Positions 1 through 11,685 of a stretch of 64,000 bases of DNA are shown here, in pieces. Every line of letters starts with the position of its first letter. Within the stretch, counting starts at the first letter, position 1. The translations under genes were made by a program, and so were the position numbers. The notes under the pieces were generated by a model that had not been told where the DNA came from, searched no databases, and saw nothing but the letters and a program-made list of their open reading frames with translations. Source of the stretch: Megachile rotundata (lineage: Eukaryota > Arthropoda > Insecta > Hymenoptera > Megachilidae); contig NW_027473365.1 of NCBI RefSeq assembly GCF_050947335.1, forward strand, positions 434,001 through 498,000, read 5' to 3'.

Positions 1-1659
1 TTGTGTGATTGTGTGAGTGTGTGATTGTGTGATTGTGTGATTGTGTGATTGTGTGATTGTGAGATTGTGTGATTGTGTGATTGTGTGATTGAGTGATTGT
101 GTGACTGTGTGATTGTGTGAGTGTGTGATTGTGTGATTGAGTGATTGTGTGCTTGTGTGATTGTGTGGTTGTGTGATTGTGTGACTGTGTGATTGTGTGA
201 TTGTGTGATTGTGTGATTGTGTGATTTTTGTGATTGTGTGATTGTGTGATTGTGTGATTGTGAGATTGTGTGACTGTGTGATTGTGTGATTGTGTGATTG
301 TGTGATTGTGTGATTTTTGTGATTGTGTGATTGTGTGATTGTGTGATTGTGAGATTGTGTGATTGTGTGATTGTGTGATTGAGTGATTGTGTGACTGTGT
401 GATTGTGTGATTGTGTGATTGTGTGATTGTGTGATTGTGTGATTGTGTGATTGTGGTTGTGTGATTGTGGTTGTGTGATTGTGATTGTGTGATTGTGATT
501 GTGTGATTGTGATTGTGTGATTGTGACTGTGTGATTGTGTGAGTGTGTGATTGTGTGATTGTGTGGTTGTGTGATTTTGTGGTTGTGTGATTTTGTGGTT
601 GTGTGATTTTGTGATTGTGTGATTGTGTGATTGTGTGATTGTGTGATTGTGTGATTGTGTGATTGTGTGATTGTGTGATTGTGTGATTGTGTGACTGTGT
701 GATTGTGTGATTGTGTGATTGTGCGATTGTGTGATTGTGCGATTGTGTGATTGTGATTGTGTGATTGTGATTGTGTGTACTGTGTGACTGTGTGATTGTG
801 TGATTGTGTGATTGTGTGATTGTGTGATTGTGTGATTGTGTGATTGTGTGATTGTGTGATTGTGTGATTGTGCGATTGTGTAATTGTGATTGTGTGATTG
901 TGATTGTGTGTACTGTGTGACTGTGTGGTTGTGTGATTGTGCGATTGTGTGATTGTGTGATTGTGTGATTGTGTGGTTGTGTGATTGTGTGATTGTGTGA
1001 TTGTGTGACTGTGTGGTTGTGTGATTGTGTGATTGTGTGATTGTGCGATTGTGTAATTGTGATTGTGTGATTGTGATTGTGTGATTGTGATTGTGTGTAC
1101 TGTGTGATTGTGTGATTGTGTGATTGTGTGATTGTGTGATTGTGTGGTTGTGTGATTGTGTGATTGTGTGGTTGTGTGATTGTGACTGTGTGATTGTGTG
1201 AGTGTGTGATTGTGTGATTGAGTGATTGTGTGGTTGTGTGATTGTGTGGTTGTGTGATTGTGTGATTGTGTGAGTGTGTGATTGTGTGATTGTGTGAATG
1301 TGTGATTGTGTGATTGTGTGATTGTGTGATTGTGTGATTGTGTGATTGTGTGATTGTGTGATTGTGAATGTGTGATTGTGGTTGTGTGATTGTGGTTGTG
1401 TGATTGTTGTTGTGTGATTGTGATTGTGTGATTGTGATTGTGTGATTGTGAATGTGTGATTGTGTGAGTGTGTGATTGTGTGATTGTGTGGTTGTGTGAT
1501 TGTGTGATTGTGTGATTGTGTGATTGTGTGATTATGTGATTGTGTGATTGTGTGATTGTGTGAGTGTGTGATTGTCTGATTGAGTGATTGTGTGCTTGTG
1601 TGATTGTGTGGTTGTGTGATTGTGTGATTGTGTGATTAGGTGATTGTGTGATTGTGTGA
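1..1659 (+). repeat. Array segment, no clear partner block
   Basis: Octamer repeats with TGTGTACTGTG markers near 778, 911 and 1098 and a GTTGTTG marker at 1405. I could not match the whole stretch to another block at a constant offset. No gene or other feature is seen. Confidence 0.8.
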
Positions 1660-2620
1660 TTGTGTGATTGTGTGATTGTGTGGTTGTGTGATTGTGTGAT
1701 TGTGTGGTTGTGTGATTTTGTGGTTGTGTGATTTTGTGATTGTGTGATTGTGTGATTGTGTGATTGTGTGATTGTGTGATTGTGTGATTGTGTGATTGTG
1801 TGATTGTGTGATTGTGTGACTGTGTGATTGTGTGATTGTGTGATTGTGCGATTGTGTGATTGTGCGATTGTGTGATTGTGATTGTGTGATTGTGATTGTG
1901 TGTACTGTGTGATTGTGTGATTGTGTGATTGTGTGATTGTGTGATTGTGTGATTGTGTGATTGTGTGATTGTGTGATTGTGAGATTGTGTGATTGTGTAA
2001 TGGTGTAATTGTGATTGTGTGATTGTGATTGTGTGATTGTGTGGTTGTGTGATTGTGTGATTGTGTGATTGTGTGATTGTGTGATTGTGTGATTGTGTGA
2101 TTGTGTGATTGTGTGATTGTGAGATTGTGTGATTGTGTGATGGTGTAATTGTGATTGTGTGATTGTGATTGTGTGATTGTGTGATTGTGTGGTTGTGTGA
2201 TTGTGTGATTGTGTGATTGTGTGATTGTGTGATTGTGATTGTGTGATTGTGTCTGTGTGATTGTGTGAGTGTGTGATTGTGTGATTGTGTGATTGTGTGA
2301 TTATGTGATTGTGTGATTGTGTGATTGTGTGATTGTGTGATTGTGTGATTGAGTGATTGTGTGAGTGTGTGGTTGTGTGATTGTGTGATTGTGTGGTTGT
2401 GTGATTGTGTGACTGTGTGATTGTGTGATTGTGTGATTGTGTGATTGTGTGATTGTGTGATTGTGTGATTGTGTGATTGTGTGATTGTGTGACTGTGTGA
2501 TTGTGTGATTGTGTGTTTGTGTGATAGTGTGATTGTGCGATTGTGTAATTGTGATTGTCTGATTGTGATTGTGTGTACTGTGTGATTGTGTGATTGTGTG
2601 ATTGTGTGATTGTGTGATTG
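1660..2620 (+). repeat. Segmental duplication A, copy 1
   Basis: Marker order is TAATGG (1998), GTCTG (2251), GTTTG (2515), then GTCTGATTG (2558) and TACTG. The same order recurs at 6955, 7232, 7496 and 7539, with offsets of 4957 then 4981, so the copies differ by whole octamers. A private GATAGTG unit near 2523 marks this copy. Confidence 0.8.
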
Positions 2621-3229
2621 TGGTTGTGTGATTGTGTGATTGTGTGATTGTGTGATTGTGTGAGTGTGTGATTGTCTGATTGAGTGATTGTGTGCTTGTG
2701 TGATTGTGTGGTTGTGTGATTGTGTGATTGTGTGATTACGTGATTGGGTGATTGTGTGATTGTGACTGTGTGATTGTGTGAGTGTGTGATTGTGTGATTG
2801 AGTGATTGTGTGGTTGTGTGATTGTGTGGTTGTGTGATTGTGTGATTGTGTGATTGTGTGATTGTGTGATTGTGTGATTGTGTGATTGTGTGATTGTGTG
2901 ATTGTGTGATTGTGTGGTTGTGTGATTGTTTGATTGTGTGATTAGGTGATTGTGTGATTGTGTGATTGTGTGATTGTGTGATTGTGTGATTGTGTGATTG
3001 TGTGATTGTGTAATTGTGATTGTGCGATTGTGTGATTGTGTGATTGTGTGATTGTGTGATTGTGTGATTGTGTGATTGTGTGATTGTGTGATTGTGTGAC
3101 TGTGTGATTGTGTGATTGTGTGATTGTGTGATTGTGTGATTGTGCGATTGTGTAATTGTGATTGTGTGATTGTGATTGTGTGTACTGTGTGATTGTGTGA
3201 TTGTGTGATTGTGTGATTGTGTGATTGTG
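2621..3229 (+). repeat. Array segment with private GATTACG unit
   Basis: Octamer repeats. A GATTACG unit at 2734, followed by GATTGGG, was seen only here and replaces the usual GATTAGG. No gene is seen. Confidence 0.75.
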
Positions 3230-3372
3230 TGACCGCGATTGTGTGACCGTGATTGTGTGACCGTGATTTTGTGACCGTGATTGTGTGACCGTGATTGTGT
3301 CATCGTGATTGTGTGATCGTGATTGTGTGATCGTGATTGTGCAATCGTGATTGTGTGATTGCGTGATTGTGA
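3230..3372 (+). repeat. CCG cassette 1, long form without leader
   Basis: Starts with GACCGCG, then four GACCGTG units on a 14-bp rhythm (one with GATTTTG), then GTCATCG, two GATCG units, GCAATCG and GATTGCG. The GACTGCG leader found in other copies is missing; plain octamers precede it. Confidence 0.9.
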
Positions 3373-3704
3373 TTGTGTGATTGTGTGACTGTGTGATTGT
3401 GTGATTGTGTGATTGTGTGATTGTGTGATTGTGTGATTGTGTGATTGTGTGATTGTGTGATTGTCAGATTGTGTGATTGTGTGATGGTGTAATTGTGATT
3501 GTGTGATTGTGTGATTGTGTGGTTGTGTGATTGTGTGATTGTGTGATTGTGTGATTGTGTGATTGTGTGATTGAGTGATTGTGTGAGTGTGTGGTTGTGT
3601 GATTGTGTGATTGTGTGATTGTGTGATTGTGTGGTTGTGTGATTGTGTGACTGTGTGATTGTGTGATTGTGTGATTGTGTGATTGTGTGATTGTGTGATT
3701 GTGT
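3373..3704 (+). repeat. Array segment between cassettes
   Basis: Octamer repeats with one GTCAGATTG unit near 3464 and a GATGGTGTAATTG block near 3483. No gene is seen. Confidence 0.75.
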
Positions 3705-4300
3705 GATTGTGCAATCGTGATTGTGTGATTGCGTGATTGTGATTGTGTGATTGTGTGACTGTGTGATTGTGTGATTGTGTGACTGTGTGATTGTGTGATT
3801 GTGTGATTGTGCGATTGTGTGATTGTGCGATTGTGTAATTGTGATTGTGTGATTGTGCGATTGTGTAATTGTGATTGTGTGATTGTGATTGTGTGTACTG
3901 TGTGATTGTGTGATTGTGTGATTGTGTGATTGTGTGATTGTGTGATTGTGTGATTGTGTGATTGTGTGATTGTGAGATTGTGTGATTGTGTGATGGTGCA
4001 ATTGTGATTGTGTGATTGTGATTGTGTGATTGTGTGATTGTGTGGTTGTGTGATTGTGTGATTGTGTGATTGTGTGATTGTGTGATTGTGTGATTGTGTG
4101 ATTGTGTGATTGTGTGATTGTGTGATTGTGTGATTGTGTGAGTGTGTGATTGTCTGATTGAGTGATTGTGTGCTTGTGTGATTGTGTGGTTGTGTGATTG
4201 TGTGATTGTGTGATTAGGTGATTGGGTGATTGTGTGATTGTATGATTGTGACTGTGTGATTGTGTGAGTGTGTGATTGTGTGATTGAGTGATTGTGTGGT
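3705..4300 (+). repeat. Segmental duplication B, copy 1, with detached cassette tail
   Basis: Begins with GCAATCG (3711) and GATTGCG but no CCG units, so it looks like the tail of a cassette cut from its body. Next come TACTG (3896), GATGGTGCAATTG (3992) and GATTAGG (4212). The same order occurs at 8255, 8410, 8506 and 8710, with offsets of 4544, 4514, 4514 and 4498. Confidence 0.8.
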
Positions 4301-4922
4301 TGTGTGATTGTGTGATTGTGTGATTGTGTGATTGTGTGATTGTGTGATTGTGTGATTGTGTGATTGTGTGATTGTGTGATTGTGTGATTGTGTGATTGTG
4401 TGATTGTGTGATTGTGTGATTATGTGATTGTGTGATTGTGTGATTGTGAGATTGTGTGATTGTGTGATGGTGTAATTGTGATTGTGTGATTGTGATTGTG
4501 TGATTGTGTGATTGTGTGATTGAGTGATTGTGTGAGTGTGTGGTTGTGTGATTGTGTGATTGTGTGATTGTGTGGTTGTGTGATTGTGTGATTGTGTGAT
4601 TGTGTGATTGTGTGATTGTGTGATTGTGTGATTGTGTGATTGTGTGACTGTGTGATTGTGTGATTGTGTGATTGTGTGATTGTGTGATTGTGTGATTGTG
4701 TGATTGTGTGATTGTGCGATTGTGTAATTGTGATTGTGTGATTGTGATTGTGTGTACTGTGTGATTGTGTGATTGTGTGATTGTGTGATTGTGTGATTGT
4801 GTGATTGTGTGATTGTGTGATTGTGTGATTGTGTGATTGTGTGATTGTGTGATTGTGTGATTGTGTGATTGTGTGATTGTGTGATTGTGTGATTGTGTGA
4901 TTGTGAGATTGTGTGATTGTGT
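4301..4922 (+). repeat. Array segment
   Basis: Octamer repeats with a GATGGTGTAATTG block near 4466 and a TACTG marker near 4755. No gene is seen. Confidence 0.75.
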
Positions 4923-5112
4923 GACTGCGTGATTGTGTGACTGTGTGATTGTGTGACTGCGTGATTGTGTGACCGCGATTGTGTGACCGTGATTGTGTGA
5001 CCGTGATTTTGTGACCGTGATTGTGTGACCGTGATTGTGTCATCGTGATTGTGTGATCGTGATTGTGTGATCGTGATTGTGCAATCGTGATTGTGTGATT
5101 GCGTGATTGTGA
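4923..5112 (+). repeat. CCG cassette 2, long form
   Basis: Has the GACTGCG leader twice, five CCG-bearing units beginning with GACCGCG at about 4971, then GTCATCG, two GATCG, GCAATCG and GATTGCG. This is the reference layout for the long form. Confidence 0.92.
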
Positions 5113-6081
5113 TTGTGTGGTTGTGTGATTGTGTGATTGTGTGATTGTGTGATTGTGTGATTGTGTGATTGTGTGATTGTGTGATTGTGTGATTGTGTGA
5201 TTGTGTGATTGTGTGATTGTGGTTGTGTGATTGTGATTGTGTGATTGTGATTGTGTGATTGTGATTGTGTGATTGTGTCTGTGTGATTGTGTGAGTGTGT
5301 GACTGTGTGATTGTGTGAATGTGTGATTGTGTGATTGTGTGATTGTGTGATTGTGTGATTGTGTGATTGTGTGATTGTGAATGTGTGATTGTGGTTGTGT
5401 GATTGTGGTTGTGTGATTGTTGTTGTGTGATTGTGATTGTGTGATTGTGATTGTGTGATTGTGAATGTGTGATTGTGTGAGTGTGTGATTGTGTGATTGT
5501 GTGGTTGTGTGATTGTGTGATTGTGTGATTGTGTGATTGTGTGATTATGTGATTGTGTGATTGTGTGATTGTGTGATTGTGTGAGTGTGTGATTGTCTGA
5601 TTGAGTGATTGTGTGCTTGTGTGATTGTGTGGTTGTGTGATTGTGTGATTGTGTGATTGTGTGATTGTGACTGTGTGATTGTGTGAGTGTGTGATTGTGT
5701 GATTGAGTGATTGTGTGCTTGTGTGATTGTGTGGTCGTGTGATTGTGTGATTGTGTGATTGTGTGATTGTGTGATTGTGTGATTGTGTGATTGTGTGATT
5801 GTGTGATTGTGTGATTGTGTGACTGTGTGATTGTGTGATTGTGTGATTGTGTGATTGTGTGATTGTGTGATTGTGCGATGGTGTAATTGTGATTGTGTGA
5901 TTGTGATTGTGTGTACTGTGTGATTGTGTGATTGTGTGGTTGTGTGATTGTGTGATTGTGTGATTGTGTGATTGTGTGATTGTGTGATTGTGTGATTGTG
6001 TGATTGTGTGATTGTGTGATTGTGTGATTGTGTGATTGTGAGATTGTGTGATTGTGTGATTGTGTGATTGAGTGATTGTGT
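5113..6081 (+). repeat. Array segment with GTTGTTG marker
   Basis: Octamer and 14-bp units with a GTCTG marker near 5277, a GTTGTTG marker at 5419 and a TACTG marker near 5914. A GTGGTCGTG unit near 5731 is unusual. No gene is seen. Confidence 0.75.
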
Positions 6082-6270
6082 GACTGCGTGGTTGTGTGAC
6101 TGTGTGATTGTGTGACTGCGTGATTGGGTGACCGCGATTGTGTGACCGTGATTGTGTGACCGTGATTTTGTGACCGTGATTGTGTGACCGTGATTGTGTC
6201 ATCGTGATTGTGTGATCGTGATTGTGTGATCGTGATTGTGCAATCGTGATTGTGTGATTGCGTGATTGTG
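6082..6270 (+). repeat. CCG cassette 3, long form with private changes
   Basis: Long form with leader. Two changes mark it: GACTGCG is followed by GTGGTTG instead of GTGATTG, and the unit before GACCGCG reads GATTGGG. The CCG part begins at 6131. Confidence 0.9.
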
Positions 6271-6619
6271 ATTGTGTGATTGTGTGACTGTGTGATTGTG
6301 TGATTGTGTGATTGTGTGATTGTGTGATTGTGTGATTGTGTGATTGTGTGATTGTGTGATTGTGTGATTGTGTGATTGTGTGATTGTGTGATTGTTAGAT
6401 TGTGTGATTGTGTGATGGTGTAATTGTGATTGTGTGATTGTGTGATTGTGTGGTTGTGTGATTGTGTGATTGTGTGATTGTGTGATTGTGTGATTGTGTG
6501 ATTGAGTGATTGTGTGAGTGTGTGGTTGTGTGATTGTGTGATTGTGTGATTGTGTGGTTGTGTGATTGTGTGACTGTGTGATTGTGTGATTCTGTGATTG
6601 TGTGATTGTGTGATTGTGT
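6271..6619 (+). repeat. Array segment
   Basis: Octamer repeats with a GTTAGATTG unit near 6393 and a GATGGTGTAATTG block near 6413. No gene is seen. Confidence 0.75.
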
Positions 6620-7600
6620 GGTTGTGTGATTTTGTGGTTGTGTGATTTTGTGATTGTGTGATTGTGTGATTGTGTGATTGTGTGATTGTGTGATTGTGTG
6701 ATTGTGTGATTGTGTGATTGTGTGATTGTGTGATTGTGTGATTGTGTGACTGTGTGTTTGTGTGATTGTGTGATTGTGCGATTGTGTGATTGTGCGATTG
6801 TGTGATTGTGATTGTGTGATTGTGATTGTGTGTACTGTGTGATTGTGTGTACTGTGTGATTGTGTGATTGTGTGATTGTGTGATTGTGTGATTGTGTGAT
6901 TGTGTGATTGTGTGATTGTGTGATTGTGAGATTGTGTGATTGTGTAATGGTGTAATTGTGATTGTGTGATTGTGATTGTGTGATTGTGTGGTTGTGTGAT
7001 TGTGTGATTGTGTGATTGTGTGATTGTGTGATTGTGTGATTGTGTGATTGTGTGATCGTGTGATTGTGTGATTGTGTGATTGTGAGATTGTGTGATTGTG
7101 GGATGGTGTAATTGTGATTGTGTGATTGTGATTGTGTGATTGTGTGATTGTGTGATTGTGTGATTGTGTGATTGTGGTTGTATGATTGTGATTGTGTGAT
7201 TGTGATTGTGTGATTGTGATTGTGTGATTGTGTCTGTGTGATTGTGTGAGTGTGTGATTGTGTGATTGTGTGATTGTGTGATTATGTGATTGTGTGATTG
7301 TGTGATTGTGTGATTGTGTGATTGTGTGATTGAGTGATTGTGTGAGTGTGTGGTTGTGTGATTGTGTGATTGTGTGGTTGTGTGATTGTGTGACTGTGTG
7401 ATTGTGTGATTGTGTGATTGTGTGATTGTGTGATTGTGTGATTGTGTGATTGTGTGATTGTGTGATTGTGTGACTGTGTGATTGTGTGATTGTGTGTTTG
7501 TGTGATTGTGTGATTGTGCGATTGTGTAATTGTGATTGTCTGATTGTGATTGTGTGTACTGTGTGATTGTGTGATTGTGTGTTTGTGTGATTGTGTGATT
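6620..7600 (+). repeat. Segmental duplication A, copy 2
   Basis: Partner of 1660-2620: TAATGG at 6955, GTCTG at 7232, GTTTG at 7496, GTCTGATTG at 7539. The private GATAGTG of the first copy is an ordinary GATTGTG here. Confidence 0.8.
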
Positions 7601-8249
7601 GTGTGATTGTGTGATTGTGTGATTGTGTGATTGTGTGATTGTTTGATTGTGTGATTAGGTGATTGTGTGATTGTGTGATTGTGTGATTGTGTGATTGTGT
7701 GATTGTGTGATTGTGTGATTATGTGATTATGTGATTGTGTGATTGTGTGATTGTGTGAGTGTGTGATTGTCTGATTGAGTGATTGTGTGCTTGTGTGATT
7801 GTGTGGTTGTGTGATTGTGTGATTGTGTGATTAGGTGATTGGGTGATTGTGTGATTGTGTGATTGTGACTGTGTGATTGTGTGAGTGTGTGATTGTGTGA
7901 TTGAGTGATTGTGTGCTTGTGTGATTGTGTGATTGTGTGGTTGTGTGATTGTGTGATTGTGTGATTGTGTGATTGTGTGATTGTGTGATTGTGTGATTGT
8001 GTGATTGTGTGATTGTGTGATTGTGTGATTGTGGTTGTGTGATTGTGGTTGTGTGATTGTGATTGTGTGATTGTGATTGTGTGATTGTGACTGTGTGATT
8101 GTGTGAGTGTGTGATTGTGTGATTGTGTGGTTGTGTGATTTTGTGGTTGTGTGATTTTGTGATTGTGTGATTGTGTGATTGTGTGATTGTGTGATTGTGT
8201 GATTGTGTGATTGTGTGATTGTGTGATTGTGTGATTGTGTGATTGTGTG
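7601..8249 (+). repeat. Array segment
   Basis: Octamer repeats with GATTAGG units, one of them followed by GATTGGG, and a patch of 14-bp GTGGTTG units near 8030. No gene is seen. Confidence 0.75.
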
Positions 8250-8800
8250 ATTGTGCAATCGTGATTGTGTGATTGCGTGATTGTGATTGTGTGATTGTGT
8301 GACTGTGTGATTGTGTGATTGTGTGACTGTGTGATTGTGTGATTGTGTGATTGTGCGATTGTGTGATTGTGCGATTGTGTAATTGTGATTGTGTGATTGT
8401 GATTGTGTGTACTGTGTGATTGTGTGATTGTGTGATTGTGTGATTGTGTGATTGTGTGATTGTGTGTTTGTGTGATTGTGTGATTGTGAGATTGTGTGAT
8501 TGTGTGATGGTGCAATTGTGATTGTGTGATTGTGATTGTGTGATTGTGTGATTGTGTGGTTGTGTGATTGTGTGATTGTGTGATTGTGTGATTGTGTGAT
8601 TGTGTGATTGTGTGATTGTGTGATTGTGTGATTGTGTGAGTGTGTGATTGTCTGATTGAGTGATTGTGTGCTTGTGTGATTGTGTGGTTGTGTGATTGTG
8701 TGATTGTGTGATTAGGTGATTGGGTGATTGTGTGATTGTATGATTGTGACTGTGTGATTGTGTGAGTGTGTGATTGTGTGATTGAGTGATTGTGTGGTTG
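8250..8800 (+). repeat. Segmental duplication B, copy 2, with detached cassette tail
   Basis: Partner of 3705-4300. GCAATCG at 8255 again appears without any CCG units, so the cassette had lost its body before this block was copied. Confidence 0.8.
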
Positions 8801-8835
8801 TGTGGTTGTGTGATTTTGTGATTGTGTGATTGTGT

Positions 8836-9180
8836 GATTGTGTGAGTGTGTGATTGTGTGAGTGTGTGATTGTGTGATTGTGTGATTGTGTGATTGTGTG
8901 ATTGTGTGATTGTGTGGTTGTGTGATTGTTTGATTGTGTGATTAGGTGATTGTGTGATTGTGTGATTGTGTGATTGTGTGATTGTGTGATTGTGTGATTG
9001 TGTGATTGTGTGAGTGTGTGATTGTGTGAGTGTGTGATTGTGTGATTGTGTGATTGTGTGATTGTGTGATTGTGTGATTGTGTGATTGTGTGGTTGTGTG
9101 ATTGTTTGATTGTGTGATTAGGTGATTGTGTGATTGTGTGGTTGTGTGATTTTGTGGTTGTGTGATTTTGTGATTGTGTG
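8836..9180 (+). repeat. Tandem duplication of about 170 bp
   Basis: A pair of GAGTGTGT units at 8844 and 8860, then a run of octamers and a GTTTG/GATTAGG block (8928), recurs at 9012, 9028 and 9104. The offset is 168, then 176, which is 21 or 22 octamers. This is a recent-looking local duplication inside the array. Confidence 0.72.
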
Positions 9181-9589
9181 ATTGTGTGATTGTGTGATTG
9201 TGTGATTGTGTGATTGTGAGATTGTGTGATTGTGTAATGGTGTAATTGTGATTGTGTGATTGTGATTGTGTGATTGTGTGGTTGTGTGATTGTGTGATTG
9301 TGTGATTGTGTGATTGTGTGATTGTGTGATTGTGTGATTGTGTGATTGTGAGATTGTGTGATTGTGTGATGGTGTAATTGTGATTGTGTGATTGTGTGGT
9401 TGTGTGATTGTGTGATTGTGTGATTGTGTGATTGTGTGATTGTGTGATTGTGTGATTGTGTGACTGTGTGATTGTGTGATTGTGTGTTTGTGTGATTGTG
9501 TGATTGTGCGATTGTGTAATTGTGATTGTCTGATTGTGATTGTGTGTACTGTGTGATTGTGTGATTGTGTGATTGTGTGATTGTGTGAT
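9181..9589 (+). repeat. Array segment
   Basis: Octamer repeats with a TAATGG marker at 9235, a GATGGTGTAATTG block near 9369 and the GTTTG...GTCTGATTG...TACTG block ending near 9550. No gene is seen. Confidence 0.75.
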
Positions 9590-10560
9590 TGTTTGATTAT
9601 GTGATTAGGTGATTGTGTGATTGTGTGATTGTGTGATTGTGTGATTGTGACTGTGTGATTGTGTGAGTGTGTGATTGTGTGATTGTGTGATTGTGTGATT
9701 GTGTGAGTGTGTGATTGTGTGATTGTGTGATTGTGTGATTGTGTGATTGTGATTGTGTGATTGTGACTGTGTGATTGTGTGAGTGTGTGATTTTGTGATT
9801 GAGTGATTGTGTGGTTGTGTGATTGTGTGGTTGTGTGATTGTGTGGTTGTGTGATTGTGTGATTGTGTGATTGTGTGATTGTGTGATTGTGTGATTGTGT
9901 GATTGTGTGATTGTGTGATTGTGTGATTGTGTGATTGTGTGATTGTGTGATTGTGTGATTGTGTGATTGTGTGATTGTGTGATTGTGGTTGTGTGATTGT
10001 GCTTGTGTGATTGTGGTTGTGTGATTGTGATTGTGTGATTGTGATTGTGTGATTGCGACTGTGTGATTGTGTGAGTGTGTGATTGTGTGATTGTGTGGTT
10101 GTGTGATTGTGTGGTTGTGTGATTTTGTGATTGTGTGATTGTGTGATTGTGTGAGTGTGTGATTGTGTGATTGTGTGATTGTGTGATTGTGTGATTGTGT
10201 GATTGTGTGATTGTGTGATTGTGTGATTGTGTGAGTGTGTGATTGTCTGATTGAGTCATTGTGTGCTTGTGTGATTGTGTGGTTGTGTGATTGTGTGATT
10301 GAGTGATTGTGTGCTTGTGTGATTGTGTGGTTGTGTGATTGTGTGATTGTGTGATTAGGTGATTGTGTGATTGTGTGATTGTGACTGTGTGATTGTGTGA
10401 GTGTGTGATTGTGTGATTGAGTGATTGTGTGGTTGTGTGATTGTGTGGTTGTGTGATTGTGTGATTGTGTGATTGTGTGATTGTGTGATTGTGTGATTGT
10501 GTGATTGTGTGAGTGTGTGATTGTCTGATTGAGTGATTGTGTGCTTGTGTGACTGTGTGG
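9590..10560 (+). repeat. Segmental duplication C, copy 1
   Basis: Contains a 14-bp patch with GCTTGTGTGA at 10001, a GATTGCGACTG unit and a GAGTCATTG unit at about 10253. The same order recurs at 15991 and 16259. The offset shifts from 5990 to 6006, a gain of two octamers. Confidence 0.8.
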
Positions 10561-11685
10561 TTTTGTGATTGTGTGATTGTGTGATTAGGTGATTGTGTGA
10601 TTGTGTGAATGTGTGATTGTGGTTGTGTGATTGTGGTTGTGTGATTGTGGTTGTGTGATTGTGATTGTGTGATTGTGATTGTGTGATTGCGACTGTGTGA
10701 TTGTGTGAGTGTGTGATTGTGTGATTGTGTGGTTGTGTGATTGTGTGGTTGTGTGATTTTGTGATTGTGTGATTGTGTGATTGTGTGAGTGTGTGATTGT
10801 GTGATTGTGTGATTGTGTGATTGTGTGATTGTGTGATTGTGTGAGTGTGTGATTGTCTGATTGAGTGATTGTGTGCTTGTGTGATTGTGTGGTTGTGTGA
10901 TTGTGTGATTGTGTGATTGTGTGCTTGTGTGATTGTGTGGTTGTGTGATTGTGTGATTGTGTGATTGTGTGATTGTGTGATTGTGTGATTGTGTGATTGT
11001 GTGATTGTGTGATTGTGTGATTGTGTGATTGTGTGATTGTGTGATTGTGTGATTGTGTGATTGTGTGAATGTGTGACTGTGGTTGTGTGATTGTGATTGT
11101 GTGATTGTGACTGTGTGATTGTGTGAGTGTGTGATTGTGTGATTGTGTGATTGTGCGATTGTGTAATTGTGATTGTCTGATTGTGATTGTGTGTACTGTG
11201 TGATTGTGTGATTGTGTGATTGTGTGATTATGTGATTGTGTGATTGTGTGATTGTGTGATTATGTGATTGTGTGATTGTGTGATTGTGTGTTTGTGTGAT
11301 TGTGTGATTGTGTGATTGTGTGATTGTGTGATTGTGTGATTGTGTGATTGTGTGAGTGTGTGATTGTGTGATTGTGTGATTGTGTGATTGTGTGATTGTG
11401 ATTGTGTGATTGTGACTGTGTGATTGTGTGAGTGTGTGATTTTGTGATTGAGTGATTGTGTGGTTGTGTGATTGTGTGGTTGTGTGATTGTGTGGTTGTG
11501 TGATTGTGTGATTGTGTGATTGTGTGATTGTGTGATTGTGTGATTGTGTGATTGTGTGATTGTGTGATTGTGTGATTGTGTGATTGTGTGATTGTGTGAT
11601 TGTGTGATTGTGTGATTGTGTGATTGTGTGATTGTGTGATTGTGTGATTGTGTGATTGTGTGATTGTGTGATTGTGTGATTGTGT
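10561..11685 (+). repeat. Array segment with internal near-repeats
   Basis: Octamers with GATTGCGACTG near 10686, a GAATGTGTGACTG block near 11068 and the GTCTGATTG...TACTG marker near 11180. Similar to neighbouring blocks but without one constant offset. No gene is seen. Confidence 0.7.

Noticed and set aside
3300..3714. Possible start codons in cassettes and their detached tails (ATG from GTCATCG, TTG from GCAATCG)
   Set aside because: They are by-products of repeat variants; some are TTG rather than ATG, and no promoter, ribosome binding site or Kozak-like context can be separated from the repeat.
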